Positions 24,844-33,200 of a stretch of 64,000 bases of DNA are shown in pieces. Within the stretch, counting starts at the first letter, position 1. The number at the start of each line of letters is the position of its first letter. Source of the DNA: CBDAPX01 sp965198725 (GTDB lineage: Bacteria; Pseudomonadota; Alphaproteobacteria; Rhodobacterales; Rhodobacteraceae); contig CBDAPX010000001.1 of the NCBI GenBank assembly GCA_965198725.1, positions 2,728,001-2,792,000 of the forward strand, read 5' to 3'. Made by a program: the position numbers and the translations under genes. A model generated the notes under the pieces. The model saw nothing but the letters and a program-made list of their open reading frames with translations, was not told the DNA's origin and did not search any database.

Positions 24844-26508
24844 ATGGACAAACGTCATGGCGTCTCGGAACGTGAAGCCATCGGATGGATTGGATACGTT
24901 TTGGCATATTTTACCTCAGTTTTAACGAAAACGGCCGCTGCACTGATTGCTGCGGCCAGTTTCAGCTTCGCCGCGTCCGCGGTATCGGCGGATTTTTCGG
25001 TTTTTAAACAACGCTTGGCCGAAGCAGTTTCGACGGATGCGGACATCGCAGAGTTTTACCGGGTTCAGAATTTTCAGCCAATCTGGACCGGGAATGATCC
25101 GGCCCATTTGGAACGCCGGACCAGCTTGATCGAAGCCTTGAAATTGGCGGAACACCATGGCTTGCCGGGGGCGCGATACGATTGGCGTGGCCTGATGGCC
25201 ATGATGCGGCGCGCCCAAACAACCAGCGACCTGGCAACGATCGAATTTGAACTGTCCGAGGTGTTTCTGCGCTACGCACGTGATGTCCAAACCGGGATTT
25301 TGGTGCCTTCGCGAATTGATGCTGATATTGTCCGGCAGGTGCCCTATCGGGACCGGACGTCGCTGTTAATCAATTTCGTGAAACAAGATCCAGCCGCATT
25401 CTTGAGCACTTTGCCACCAGATTCTGCCGAATATCTTCGGTTGATGAAGCATAAACTGCGGTTGGAAGCCAAACTCAACTCAAGCGGTTGGGGGCCCGAG
25501 GTTCGCGCCAAATCCGTTAAGCCCGGCCAGTCAGGTCCGAATGTAATTGATTTGCGTAACCGGCTGATTGCAATGGGATACATGCCACGTACGACGAGCG
25601 CAAATTATGGTTCGGACCTTGAAGCGGCCGTTCAGAAATTCCAAGAAGCGCATGGCTTAGAGGTCGACGGTGTTGCGGGTGCCGGCACGTTGGACGAGAT
25701 AAATGTATCCTTGGCCGAAAGACTTCAGTCGGTCATCGTCGCCATGGAGCGCAAACGCTGGTTCAACCGGGACCGCGGCACACGGCATGTTCTGGTTAAT
25801 TTGGCCGATTTCCATGCGAAGATCATGGATAACGACCGTGTCACGTTCCAAACACGTTCTGTCATCGGCAAAAATGTTTCGGATCAACGCAGTCCGGGAT
25901 TTTCGGATGTAATGGAACACATGATCATCAATCCAAGCTGGTATGTGCCGCGCTCTATCATCACAAAGGAATATCTGCCCAAACTGCAACGAAACCCCAA
26001 CGCCGTCAGTTATCTGGAAATCACCGACCGGCGCGGACGGGTGGTGAACCGGGGTTCGGTAAATTTCAGTCAGTTTTCAGCACGGACCTTTCATTACGCG
26101 ATGCGGCAACCGCCCGGGGCCAAGAATGCGCTTGGTCTTGTGAAGTTCATGTTCCCGAACAAATACAACATTTACCTGCACGATACGCCTCAAAAAGCCC
26201 TGTTTGATCGCGAAAGCCGCGCCTATTCGCATGGCTGTATCCGGCTCGCCGACCCGTTTGACTTTGCCTATGCGCTGCTTGCAGTGCAAAGCTCTGACCC
26301 CGAAGGCGAGTTTCAGTCGATCCTGAAATCAAAACGCGAAACCAAAGTTGACCTCGTCAATCCGGTGCCGGTGCATCTGATTTATCGGACGGCTTATACG
26401 ACCGACAAAGGGGCCCTGGAATTCCGGCGCGATGTCTATGGTCGGGACGCTAAGATTTGGGATGCTCTACGTGCGGCAGGGGTGGCGATGGGGTCCGTTC
26501 AGGGATAA
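24844..26508 (+). CDS. L,D-transpeptidase, YcbB-like, with peptidoglycan-binding domain
   Basis: A 554-residue enzyme expected to form 3-3 peptidoglycan crosslinks in the periplasm. After an N-terminal hydrophobic export signal (TAAALIAAASFSFAASAVSA, about residues 30-50) come a scaffold domain (residues 60-200), a PG_binding_1 repeat (NVIDLRNRLIAMGYM to QEAHGLEVDGVAG, about 230-285) and a YkuD catalytic domain. The catalytic motif is YSHGCIRLADPFDFA with the nucleophile cysteine at about residue 462; the upstream IYLHDTP histidine is also present. The layout corresponds to E. coli LdtD (YcbB). It is divergent from the DUF882 peptidase gene. The start could be one of several; the ATG at 24844 has a weak ribosome site. 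Confidence 0.92.
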   Translation: MDKRHGVSEREAIGWIGYVLAYFTSVLTKTAAALIAAASFSFAASAVSADFSVFKQRLAEAVSTDADIAEFYRVQNFQPIWTGNDPAHLERRTSLIEALKLAEHHGLPGARYDWRGLMAMMRRAQTTSDLATIEFELSEVFLRYARDVQTGILVPSRIDADIVRQVPYRDRTSLLINFVKQDPAAFLSTLPPDSAEYLRLMKHKLRLEAKLNSSGWGPEVRAKSVKPGQSGPNVIDLRNRLIAMGYMPRTTSANYGSDLEAAVQKFQEAHGLEVDGVAGAGTLDEINVSLAERLQSVIVAMERKRWFNRDRGTRHVLVNLADFHAKIMDNDRVTFQTRSVIGKNVSDQRSPGFSDVMEHMIINPSWYVPRSIITKEYLPKLQRNPNAVSYLEITDRRGRVVNRGSVNFSQFSARTFHYAMRQPPGAKNALGLVKFMFPNKYNIYLHDTPQKALFDRESRAYSHGCIRLADPFDFAYALLAVQSSDPEGEFQSILKSKRETKVDLVNPVPVHLIYRTAYTTDKGALEFRRDVYGRDAKIWDALRAAGVAMGSVQG

Positions 26509-26543
26509 GGGTTACGGCGCATATGTAGCGTTGGAACCCTAAA

Positions 26544-27635
26544 ATGTCCCATTCCTTACAATCTATTGCTGACGCAATCTCCGCCGAGGCAGTTGGCGAC
26601 GTGTCGTTTGAGATCAATGGCCTCGCCGAACCGCAAACGGCCGGACCGGGAGATTTGGCCATAGCCATGTCCCCGAAATACGCAGAAGGATTGGCTAACG
26701 GTTCTGCACGTGCGGCTATAATGTGGGCCGGTGCGGATTGGCAAAGCTATGGTTTGGCATGCGCCATCTTGGTAACGAGGGCGCGCTACGCCATGTCCGG
26801 TTTGACCCGCATAATGGATCCGGGCCAGCATTTCGGAACCGGCATTCATCCGACGGCCGTGATTGATGAGACCGCAACCATCGGCGAAAACGCGTCGATT
26901 GGCGCTTTGTCAGTGATCGGGCCAAATGCCCGGATCGGTGCAAACGCAGTGATCGGGCCCCATGTGACGATTGGTGCGGATGTGGCGATTGGCGATAATG
27001 CGATGATCCGGGAACAGGTATCCGTTGGGGCGCGGGTAGAGATTGGCGACAACTTTTGGTCCCAACCGGGCGCACGGATTGGATCAGACGGATTTTCCTA
27101 TGTAACGCCTGAACTGTCGAGCGCTGAATCGGCGCGAATGACGCTGGGCGATCAGGGCGATGCCAAGTCACAGGCCTATGCGCGCATACACTCTTTGGGA
27201 TCGGTCAAGATCGGTGACGATGTCGAGATTGGCGCCAATGCGACCATCGACAACGGCACGATCCGTGACACGGTAATCGGGGACGGTTGCAAACTGGATA
27301 ACCAGGTCCATGTTGGTCACAACTGCCGTATTGGAAAACACTGTTTGTTGTGTGGCCAAAGCGGGTTATCGGGATCTGTTGATGTCGGAGACTATGTCGT
27401 GCTGGGCGGGCAAACTGGTGTCGCGGACAACACCTTTGTCGGGGATCGTGCGATCCTTAGCGGGGCGACCAAGGCGGTTTCCAACGTGCCGGCGGGACGC
27501 GTGATGATGGGGTATCCGGCTGTGAAAATGGACCTGCATACAGAGATCTACAAAGCACAACGGCGGTTACCGCGGCTGTTACGTGATGTTGCAGAGCTGA
27601 AGAAGGCGGTTTTCAAATCCGGTTCAAGCGACTAA
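26544..27635 (+). CDS. lpxD: UDP-3-O-acylglucosamine N-acyltransferase (LpxD)
   Basis: A 363-residue LpxD that adds the second 3-hydroxyacyl chain from acyl-ACP in lipid A synthesis. The N-terminal uridine-binding domain (about residues 1-100) is followed by a left-handed beta-helix of hexapeptide repeats (IGENASIGALSVIGPNARIG and onward). The catalytic histidine region is DNQVHVGHNCRIGKH, followed by a C-terminal helical tail. The neighbours are unusual: an acyl carrier protein and a ketoacyl-ACP synthase follow at once, rather than fabZ-lpxA-lpxB. It could be a second LpxD paralogue dedicated to a special acyl chain; a main lpx locus elsewhere cannot be seen in this window. Confidence 0.92.
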   Translation: MSHSLQSIADAISAEAVGDVSFEINGLAEPQTAGPGDLAIAMSPKYAEGLANGSARAAIMWAGADWQSYGLACAILVTRARYAMSGLTRIMDPGQHFGTGIHPTAVIDETATIGENASIGALSVIGPNARIGANAVIGPHVTIGADVAIGDNAMIREQVSVGARVEIGDNFWSQPGARIGSDGFSYVTPELSSAESARMTLGDQGDAKSQAYARIHSLGSVKIGDDVEIGANATIDNGTIRDTVIGDGCKLDNQVHVGHNCRIGKHCLLCGQSGLSGSVDVGDYVVLGGQTGVADNTFVGDRAILSGATKAVSNVPAGRVMMGYPAVKMDLHTEIYKAQRRLPRLLRDVAELKKAVFKSGSSD

Positions 27636-27672
27636 ATCATCCGACAAGAAAAGATCGAATGAGGACCGGACC

Positions 27673-27930
27673 ATGAGTGTTCAGGAGCGGGTTATCGCCA
27701 TCATTGCCGAACAGGCTGTTCTGGAGCCGTCGGATGTGACCCTGCAAAGCACTCTGGAAGACTTGGGCATTGATAGTCTGGGTCTGGTTGAAAGCATCTT
27801 CGCCATCGAAGAGGAATTCGACATTTCGGTGCCGTTCAACGCCAATGAACCTTCGGGAAGTGATTTTGATATCTCGACCGTTGCGTCCATCGTCGCTGGC
27901 GTTGAACAACTGATTGCCGAGCAAAAGTGA
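27673..27930 (+). CDS. Acyl carrier protein
   Basis: An 85-residue acidic acyl carrier protein. The phosphopantetheine attachment serine is in LGIDSLGLVESIFAIEEEFD, a slight variant of the usual DSLD. It differs from housekeeping AcpP in sequence (for example SVPFNANEPSGSDFD), which suggests a specialised carrier. It sits 37 bases after lpxD and 13 bases before the ketoacyl synthase gene, so it probably carries the chain those two enzymes work on. GAGGA precedes the ATG. Confidence 0.9.
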   Translation: MSVQERVIAIIAEQAVLEPSDVTLQSTLEDLGIDSLGLVESIFAIEEEFDISVPFNANEPSGSDFDISTVASIVAGVEQLIAEQK

Positions 27931-27943
27931 AAGTCGCGATCTG

Positions 27944-29152
27944 ATGAAGCGTGTCGTGATCACAGGCGCCGGGACAATCAACGCGCTCGGCCATAATGTG
28001 CCGGACACATTGGAAAGCATGCGAGAAGGCCGGTGCGGGATCGGACCGCTGGACTTTCGCGATGTTGACCGGCTGGCCATTCGCATCGGTGGGCAGGTGC
28101 GCGGTTTTGAAGCCGAAGGTCGGTTCAACCGCCAGCAAATCTCTCTTTATGATCGCTTTACCCAATTCACGTTGACGGCGGCAAAAGAGGCGATTTCGCA
28201 GTCAGGCATCGAGTTTAGCGGAGAGACAGCCGCGAAATCCGGCGTCGTGCTGGGCACGGCAGGTGGCGGTGTCAGCACATGGGATGACAATTACCGGTCC
28301 GTCTATGAAGACGGGAAAAACCGTGTGCACCCGTTCGTCGTTCCCAAATTGATGAACAATGCGGCCGCCAGCCACGTTTCAATGGACTTCAACCTCAAGG
28401 GCCCTTCTTTTACCGTTTCAACCGCCTGTGCGTCGTCTAACCACGCCATGGCGCAGGCCTTTCAAATGGTCCGGTCTGGCATGGCACCTGCGATGATCAC
28501 GGGCGGGTCGGAAAGCATGCTGTGCTTTGGAGGGGTCAAAGCGTGGGAAGGACTGCGCGTGATGTCCAAGGATGCCTGCCGCCCATTCAGCGCGAACCGC
28601 AACGGCATGGTTCAGGGCGAAGGCGCAGGCGTTTTTGTGTTCGAAGAATACGAACACGCCAAACGTCGTGGCGCAGAGATCATGTGTGAAGTCATCGGTT
28701 TCGCGATGTCTTCTGACGCCTCTGACATCGTGATGCCCAGCAAACAAGGCGCCGCGCGCGCCATGGCCGGGGCCTTGGCCGATGCCGGGATTTCCCGTGA
28801 TGCCATAGGGTATATCAATGCCCATGGAACAGGCACCGCGGCAAACGACAAGACGGAATGCGCCGCTGTGGCGGATGTATTCGGCCCGCATGCGGACAAC
28901 CTGATGATCAGCTCAACAAAATCGATGCATGGCCATTTGATCGGCGGGACAGGGGCCGTTGAACTGTTGGCCTGTATCATGGCTGTGCGCGACGGGGTGA
29001 TCGCCCCAACCATCGGGTATGAAGAGCCTGACCCGGAATGTGCGCTCGACGTTGTTCCAAATGACGCGCGCGAGGCCGCCGTCGATGTCGCTATGTCAAA
29101 TGCCTTTGCCTTTGGCGGTTTGAACGCGGTCTTGGCCCTGAAAAAAGTGTAG
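27944..29152 (+). CDS. Beta-ketoacyl-ACP synthase (FabF/FabB type)
   Basis: A 402-residue condensing enzyme. The Cys-His-His triad is visible: cysteine in STACASSNHA, histidine in NAHGTGTAANDKTE, and histidine in KSMHGHLIGGTGAVE. The C-terminus NAFAFGGLNAVLALKK is typical of FabF-like synthases. It would extend an acyl chain on the ACP encoded just upstream. The ATG at 27944 is chosen over an upstream codon at 27914, which would lie within the ACP gene. The lpxD-acp-KAS order suggests elongation of an unusual acyl group for the cell envelope; this is inference. Confidence 0.92.
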   Translation: MKRVVITGAGTINALGHNVPDTLESMREGRCGIGPLDFRDVDRLAIRIGGQVRGFEAEGRFNRQQISLYDRFTQFTLTAAKEAISQSGIEFSGETAAKSGVVLGTAGGGVSTWDDNYRSVYEDGKNRVHPFVVPKLMNNAAASHVSMDFNLKGPSFTVSTACASSNHAMAQAFQMVRSGMAPAMITGGSESMLCFGGVKAWEGLRVMSKDACRPFSANRNGMVQGEGAGVFVFEEYEHAKRRGAEIMCEVIGFAMSSDASDIVMPSKQGAARAMAGALADAGISRDAIGYINAHGTGTAANDKTECAAVADVFGPHADNLMISSTKSMHGHLIGGTGAVELLACIMAVRDGVIAPTIGYEEPDPECALDVVPNDAREAAVDVAMSNAFAFGGLNAVLALKKV

Positions 29153-29156
29153 TGTC

Positions 29157-29185
29157 GACATCGCCGGCATTTGGCAGGCGATGTC
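29157..29185. terminator. Inverted repeat between convergent genes
   Basis: A perfect 9-base stem GACATCGCC (29157-29165) with GGCGATGTC (29177-29185) lies directly after the ketoacyl synthase stop and before the convergent ialB-like gene. There is no long T run, so it may be a weak terminator or an mRNA-end stabiliser. Confidence 0.4.
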
Positions 29186-29198
29186 AAAACATGTTGGA

Positions 29199-29825
29199 TC
29201 AGTTCGCGACGACATCGACCGCGTCAAACGCCGCGGTAAATCCGCTCAGCGACATCGGCAGCGAAATGATCTGATCCGGCGCGGGGGCAGGGCGCAAAGA
29301 AACCACTGCTTCGTTGCCCCGTTTAAACGCATCCACATCCGCTTGGGTCAAACCGATCTGTGCAACACAGCCAATCTGATTACAGAAGGAATAGCTGTAT
29401 CTCTTGGCCGTTCCGCCATCGACAGAAATCGTCAATTGCGCGGTCAACAGGGTTTCCAATGGCACCACGACAGTTGCGCCCGCCACAGCCTGACCACCAT
29501 TTTCAAGCCGGAACAGCGAAACTTCGGCAACCGGGTTATTCGTGTTATCCGTCAAGATCTGCAACATCGAACAAGGATCGGTATCGGTTTCGGACTTGAT
29601 GCACACCAAATCCCAATCGGAAAAGTTCTCTTTCAGATACCGCTCTCCAATCCGCGGGCCTTGTTCAACCGGTTCCCCCAGATCGAGCTGGGCCGGGGTT
29701 TCGCCGGCACCGTCCGTTTGTGTCGCTTCCGCAGGATCGGTCGCTTGGTCGGTTGTTTGCGCCCATGCAGGAGACATCAACGCGGTTGCAGTCATCAGCC
29801 AACAGGTCGTCACTTTGCGCAGCAT
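29199..29825 (-). CDS. Invasion-associated locus B (IalB) family protein
   Basis: A 208-residue exported protein. The signal peptide is MLRKVTTCWLMTATALMSPAWA. It is followed by a low-complexity acidic/Thr-rich linker (TTDQATDPAEATQTDGAGE) and then the IalB domain: FSDWDLVCI, DPCSMLQILTDNTNNPVAEVSLF, PLETLL, and the paired-cysteine segment YSFCNQIGCVAQIGLTQADVDAFKRG. IalB-like proteins are small periplasmic or surface proteins of alphaproteobacteria, named from Bartonella. The biochemical role in free-living bacteria is not known. It is convergent with the ketoacyl synthase gene. Confidence 0.9.
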   Translation of the reverse strand: MLRKVTTCWLMTATALMSPAWAQTTDQATDPAEATQTDGAGETPAQLDLGEPVEQGPRIGERYLKENFSDWDLVCIKSETDTDPCSMLQILTDNTNNPVAEVSLFRLENGGQAVAGATVVVPLETLLTAQLTISVDGGTAKRYSYSFCNQIGCVAQIGLTQADVDAFKRGNEAVVSLRPAPAPDQIISLPMSLSGFTAAFDAVDVVAN

Positions 29826-29944
29826 TCTTTTCTCTCGATTCGATGTTTTCTGGGCAGCCGAGTATCACGGGCCACCGTCAGTGTCAGTCGCAAATCGCAT
29901 AGATAATGGGCCTGTGAACCAGCCCGATCACCGCGATGTCACTC

Positions 29945-30016
29945 CAAAAATTAAGGGAGCCCGCAAGGCTCCCTTAAAACAGTTCTCCCCGTCGGACCGG
30001 CCGACGTAGTATTATG
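29945..30016 (-). ncRNA. Candidate small RNA, about 70 nt
   Basis: On the minus strand a promoter-like -35 TTGACC (30046-30051) and -10 TAACGT (30023-30028) are separated by 17 bases. About 40 bases after the predicted start comes a perfect 11-base stem TTAAGGGAGCC/GGCTCCCTTAA (29951-29977) followed by five T. There is no open reading frame of note between them. The combination of promoter, short leader and intrinsic terminator supports an sRNA; no known family is recognised. Confidence 0.45.
29946..29977 (-). terminator. Intrinsic terminator of the candidate sRNA
   Basis: Stem TTAAGGGAGCC (29951-29961), loop of five bases, stem GGCTCCCTTAA (29967-29977); on the minus strand it is followed by TTTTT (complement of 29946-29950). 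The 11-base stem is perfect. Confidence 0.75.
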
Positions 30017-30108
30017 TGGCAGACGTTACGAAAGCCGATCCGTCGGGTCAACAACAAAACGACAAAAATGCATGCAAAGCATGGATTTATCAGGCCAGTC
30101 GTTCACGG

Positions 30109-30136
30109 AAAAAAAGCCGTGCCACTATGGCACGGC
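30109..30136 (-). terminator. Strong minus-strand intrinsic terminator
   Basis: Stem GCCGTGCCA (30116-30124) with TGGCACGGC (30128-30136), three-base loop, followed on the minus strand by seven T (30109-30115). Only about 115 bases separate it from the plus-strand HerA-like gene start, so it should end a short leftward transcript of unknown nature; I see no convincing promoter for it. Confidence 0.7.
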
Positions 30137-30256
30137 CAGTCTGACAGGGAGGATTTTGTCCGCACCAGACTTATTGTGCGAACAGTTGTGACTATTGCAG
30201 GCAAAGGTTAACTTTGTGTGGCGGCGATGTGCCGGTGATAAAAAGGGACCAATGGC

Positions 30257-31804
30257 GTGGAAGATCATATTTTTGTGGGCGGCGGAGGTCCAAATTACGG
30301 CGAAAAACAAGGGCTCTCGCTGAAATACGCCAATCGCCACGGATTGATCGCCGGCGCCACAGGGACCGGCAAAACAGTCACCTTGCAAATTCTGGCCGAA
30401 GGGTTTGCAGCCGAAGGCGTGCCCGTCTTCCTGTCTGACGTCAAAGGCGATCTCTCTGGTTTGGCGGTTGCGGGGTCCGAAGCAGGTAAGGCGCATCAGG
30501 CTTTCTTGGAACGCAATGCCACGATCGGGTTCGACGATTTTCAATATCAGGCCTTTCCGGTCACCTTCTGGGATCTATTCGGGGATCAGGGCCATCCCGT
30601 ACGCACCACCTTGGCCGAGATGGGGCCGCTGCTTTTGGCCAGACTGCTCGAACTGACCGAGGCACAGGAAGGCATTTTGAACATCGCCTTCCGCCTCTCT
30701 GACGAACAAGGTCTGCCCTTGCTGGATCTCAAGGACCTGCAATCTCTGCTGGTCTGGGTCGGGGAAAACCGCGCTGACCTGGGCCTGCGTTATGGCAATA
30801 TCTCTCCGGCCTCCATCGGGGCCATTCAGCGTCGCTTGCTGGTGCTGGAAAATCAAGGCGGCACAAAGCTCTTTGGCGAACCTGCACTGGATCTTGCGGA
30901 CATGATGCGCACCGGTTCTGACGGGCGCGGTCAGATCAACATTCTGGCCGCGGATAAGTTGATGGCAGCGCCCGGGCTCTACGCCACATTCCTTCTGTGG
31001 CTGCTCAGCGAGCTTTTCGAGGAATTGCCCGAAGTTGGCGACCCGGAAAAACCCAAACTCGTCTTTTTCTTCGATGAGGCGCATCTTTTGTTCGAGGACG
31101 CGCCCAAAGCCCTCGTGGACAAGGTCGAACAGGTCGCGCGTCTCATTCGGTCCAAAGGGGTGGGCATTTACTTCGTGTCCCAGAATCCCGCAGACATCCC
31201 CGAAGATATCCTTGGCCAACTGGGCAACCGGGTTCAGCACGCCTTGCGCGCTTTTACCGCCAAGGACAAAAAGAACCTCAAACTTGCGGCCGAAACCTAC
31301 CGGGAAAACCCGAGGTTTTCGACCGAAGACGCCATTCGAGAGGTGGGCGTGGGTGAGGCGGTGACCTCCATGCTGATGAAAAAAGGCATCCCCGGGATCG
31401 TTGAGCGCACGCTCATCCGCCCGCCAGCCTCGCAAATGGGTCCGATTTCGACCGCTGAACGCGCGGCGATCCTGCAAGGCTCCGATCTGGCAGGGAAATA
31501 TGACGAAACCATCGACCGCGTGTCTGCCTATGAAAAACTGAGCGAACGGGCCGAAAAAGCCGCAACAGAGGCGGAAATCGCCGAAACCGAGGCCGAAGCA
31601 GAGGACACCTCACCCATGGTGCGCGAATTCAACGCGGGTCGCCGCTATTCCGGGGCCCGTGTCGGCCGGTCCACGTCGCGCCGCATGAATGCGGCCGAAG
31701 AGATCGGATCGGCCATGACCAAGATGGTGATCAAGGAATTAAAGGGGACCACGGGTCGACGGATCGTTCGCGGTGTGCTCGGCGGTCTCTTCAAAGGCCG
31801 GTAA
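30257..31804 (+). CDS. HerA-like ATPase, DUF853/YjgR family
   Basis: A 515-residue P-loop NTPase of the HerA/FtsK-like class, YjgR (DUF853) family. Walker A is ATGTGKTVTLQ (about residues 34-44), Walker B is LVFFFDEAHLLF, and YFVSQNPADIPEDILGQLGNR is the sensor region with the typical 'NPADIP' block. A charged alanine/glutamate-rich linker (EKAATEAEIAETEAEAED) precedes a C-terminal basic part. Family members are soluble and widespread, with function not established; DNA translocation is assumed from the fold. The start is GTG at 30257 with AGGGA upstream. It is followed by a terminator. Confidence 0.88.
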   Translation: MEDHIFVGGGGPNYGEKQGLSLKYANRHGLIAGATGTGKTVTLQILAEGFAAEGVPVFLSDVKGDLSGLAVAGSEAGKAHQAFLERNATIGFDDFQYQAFPVTFWDLFGDQGHPVRTTLAEMGPLLLARLLELTEAQEGILNIAFRLSDEQGLPLLDLKDLQSLLVWVGENRADLGLRYGNISPASIGAIQRRLLVLENQGGTKLFGEPALDLADMMRTGSDGRGQINILAADKLMAAPGLYATFLLWLLSELFEELPEVGDPEKPKLVFFFDEAHLLFEDAPKALVDKVEQVARLIRSKGVGIYFVSQNPADIPEDILGQLGNRVQHALRAFTAKDKKNLKLAAETYRENPRFSTEDAIREVGVGEAVTSMLMKKGIPGIVERTLIRPPASQMGPISTAERAAILQGSDLAGKYDETIDRVSAYEKLSERAEKAATEAEIAETEAEAEDTSPMVREFNAGRRYSGARVGRSTSRRMNAAEEIGSAMTKMVIKELKGTTGRRIVRGVLGGLFKGR

Positions 31805-31811
31805 TCAAAAA

Positions 31812-31848
31812 AACGGGGGCCAATCCCATTGGAACCCCCCGTTCTTCT
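31812..31848. terminator. Terminator between HerA-like gene and livM
   Basis: Stem AACGGGGG-CCAA pairs with TTGG-AA-CCCCCCGTT around a short loop (31812-31843), followed by a pyrimidine run TCTTCTTC and preceded by seven A. The A run and pyrimidine run make it usable from both strands, fitting two convergent genes. Confidence 0.7.
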
Positions 31849-31895
31849 TCTCTTCTCAAATACTCACATTCCGACGACGGCCAAAGGTTGCCCGG

Positions 31896-33200
31896 TCATT
31901 TTTCCGGGATCAACCCGCGCGGCGAGAACCGCAACACCAACAACAAAATGACCCCCATGGTCAAAAGCCGCATATGCGCTGCACTGTCTAACAAGTGTTC
32001 TTTGAGGGCGCTGCCTTCGGCCATCCCGGCGGTCACAACCTGCATCACAAAAAGCCCAATCGGCTCCACCTGAACCCAAAGAAACCAGATCAGCATACCG
32101 CCCAACACGGCGCCAAAATTATTCCCCGATCCACCGACAATCACCATCACCCAGACAAGAAATGTAAACCGCAACGGTTGATATGTTCCCGGCGTCAATT
32201 GCCCGTCCAGCGTCGTGATCATCGCACCCGCCACGCCGCACACAGCCGAGCCCAGCACAAAGATCTGCAAATGCTTACGCGTCACATCTTTGCCCATCGC
32301 CTCTGCGGCCACTTCATTGTCCCGTATCGCGCGCATCATCCTTCCCCATGGGCTCTTCAACGCCAATTGGGCCAAAACCAGCAAAACAATCAAAACAACC
32401 GCAAACAGAACGGAATACCCGAGCTTCACATAGAGGGTCGACGCCGTGACCGGATCCACGCCCAGCCCCGTTGCCCGCTCGACAAAACCAGGATCGTTTT
32501 GCAAATCAATCTCATAAGGTACCGGGCGGGGCAGGCCGATCACGTTCTTCACCCCACGGGCCAACCAGTCTTCGTTCTTCAGAACGGCGATGATGATCTC
32601 AGCAATCCCAAGCGTCGCAATGGCCAGGTAATCAGACCGCAAGCCAAGCGCCGTTTTCCCGATCAGCCAAGCCGCGCCTGCCGCCAACAGCCCGCCAACA
32701 GGCCACGCAATCAGGATCGGCGCATTTAATCCGCCAAGATAGCCGGTGCTGGCCGGGTTGACGGCCTCTACGGCCCCAGCAGAGGGATCAAGCACCGCGC
32801 GATAGACAAAAAAGCCAATTACGAGGATCGCAACGATAGCAATGCTGCGCATCCGCCCCGGCGCCAGCCGCGTATATGCCAGCACCGCTGCAACGACGGT
32901 TGCAGCTCCCAAGACCAAGGCCAACAAAATGCCCACACCGCCCGCAGTCCAGGCTTCGGTTGTCGGAGGCATGGACACCAAGACGGCGGCCAGCCCGCCC
33001 AAGGCCACAAACCCCATGACACCGACATTAAAGAGCCCCGCGAACCCCCATTGCAGGTTCACGCCAATCGCCATGATTGCTGAAATCAGCCCCATGTTCA
33101 GTATGAGCAGGGCAGAGTTCCAGCTTTGCATGAACCCCGTGATGATGATCAGGACAGCCACAAGAGCAAAGAGCCCGGCTACTTTGACAGTTTCACTCAT
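31896..33200 (-). CDS. livM: Branched-chain amino-acid ABC transporter permease LivM
   Basis: A 434-residue inner-membrane permease of the LivM family. Many transmembrane segments are visible (LFALVAVLIIITGFM, ALLILNMGLISAIMAIGVNL, GFAGLFNVGVMGFVALGGLAAVL and others). The family's core sequence is SDYLAIATLGIAEIIIAVLKNEDWLARG with PWGRMMRAIRDNEVAAEAMGKDV, the cytoplasmic coupling loop. The ATG at 33200 overlaps the livH stop (ATGA). It forms the membrane channel together with LivH. It is the last gene of the minus-strand liv operon. Confidence 0.94.
   Translation of the reverse strand: MSETVKVAGLFALVAVLIIITGFMQSWNSALLILNMGLISAIMAIGVNLQWGFAGLFNVGVMGFVALGGLAAVLVSMPPTTEAWTAGGVGILLALVLGAATVVAAVLAYTRLAPGRMRSIAIVAILVIGFFVYRAVLDPSAGAVEAVNPASTGYLGGLNAPILIAWPVGGLLAAGAAWLIGKTALGLRSDYLAIATLGIAEIIIAVLKNEDWLARGVKNVIGLPRPVPYEIDLQNDPGFVERATGLGVDPVTASTLYVKLGYSVLFAVVLIVLLVLAQLALKSPWGRMMRAIRDNEVAAEAMGKDVTRKHLQIFVLGSAVCGVAGAMITTLDGQLTPGTYQPLRFTFLVWVMVIVGGSGNNFGAVLGGMLIWFLWVQVEPIGLFVMQVVTAGMAEGSALKEHLLDSAAHMRLLTMGVILLLVLRFSPRGLIPEK

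Larger units (their letters stand above)
29826..30256. other. 430-base intergenic region with two minus-strand terminators
   Basis: No protein gene is supported. Two strong stem-loops, each with a T tract on the minus strand, lie at 29946-29977 and 30109-30136. A minus-strand promoter-like pair precedes the first. There is no minus-strand protein gene upstream for them to terminate, so one or two small RNAs read leftward are the simplest explanation. The promoter of the HerA-like gene must lie at the right edge. Confidence 0.5.

Noticed and set aside
30575..31477. Minus-strand ORF of 300 residues opposite the HerA-like gene
   Set aside because: It mirrors the coding frame of the ATPase and has no recognisable domain or ribosome site.
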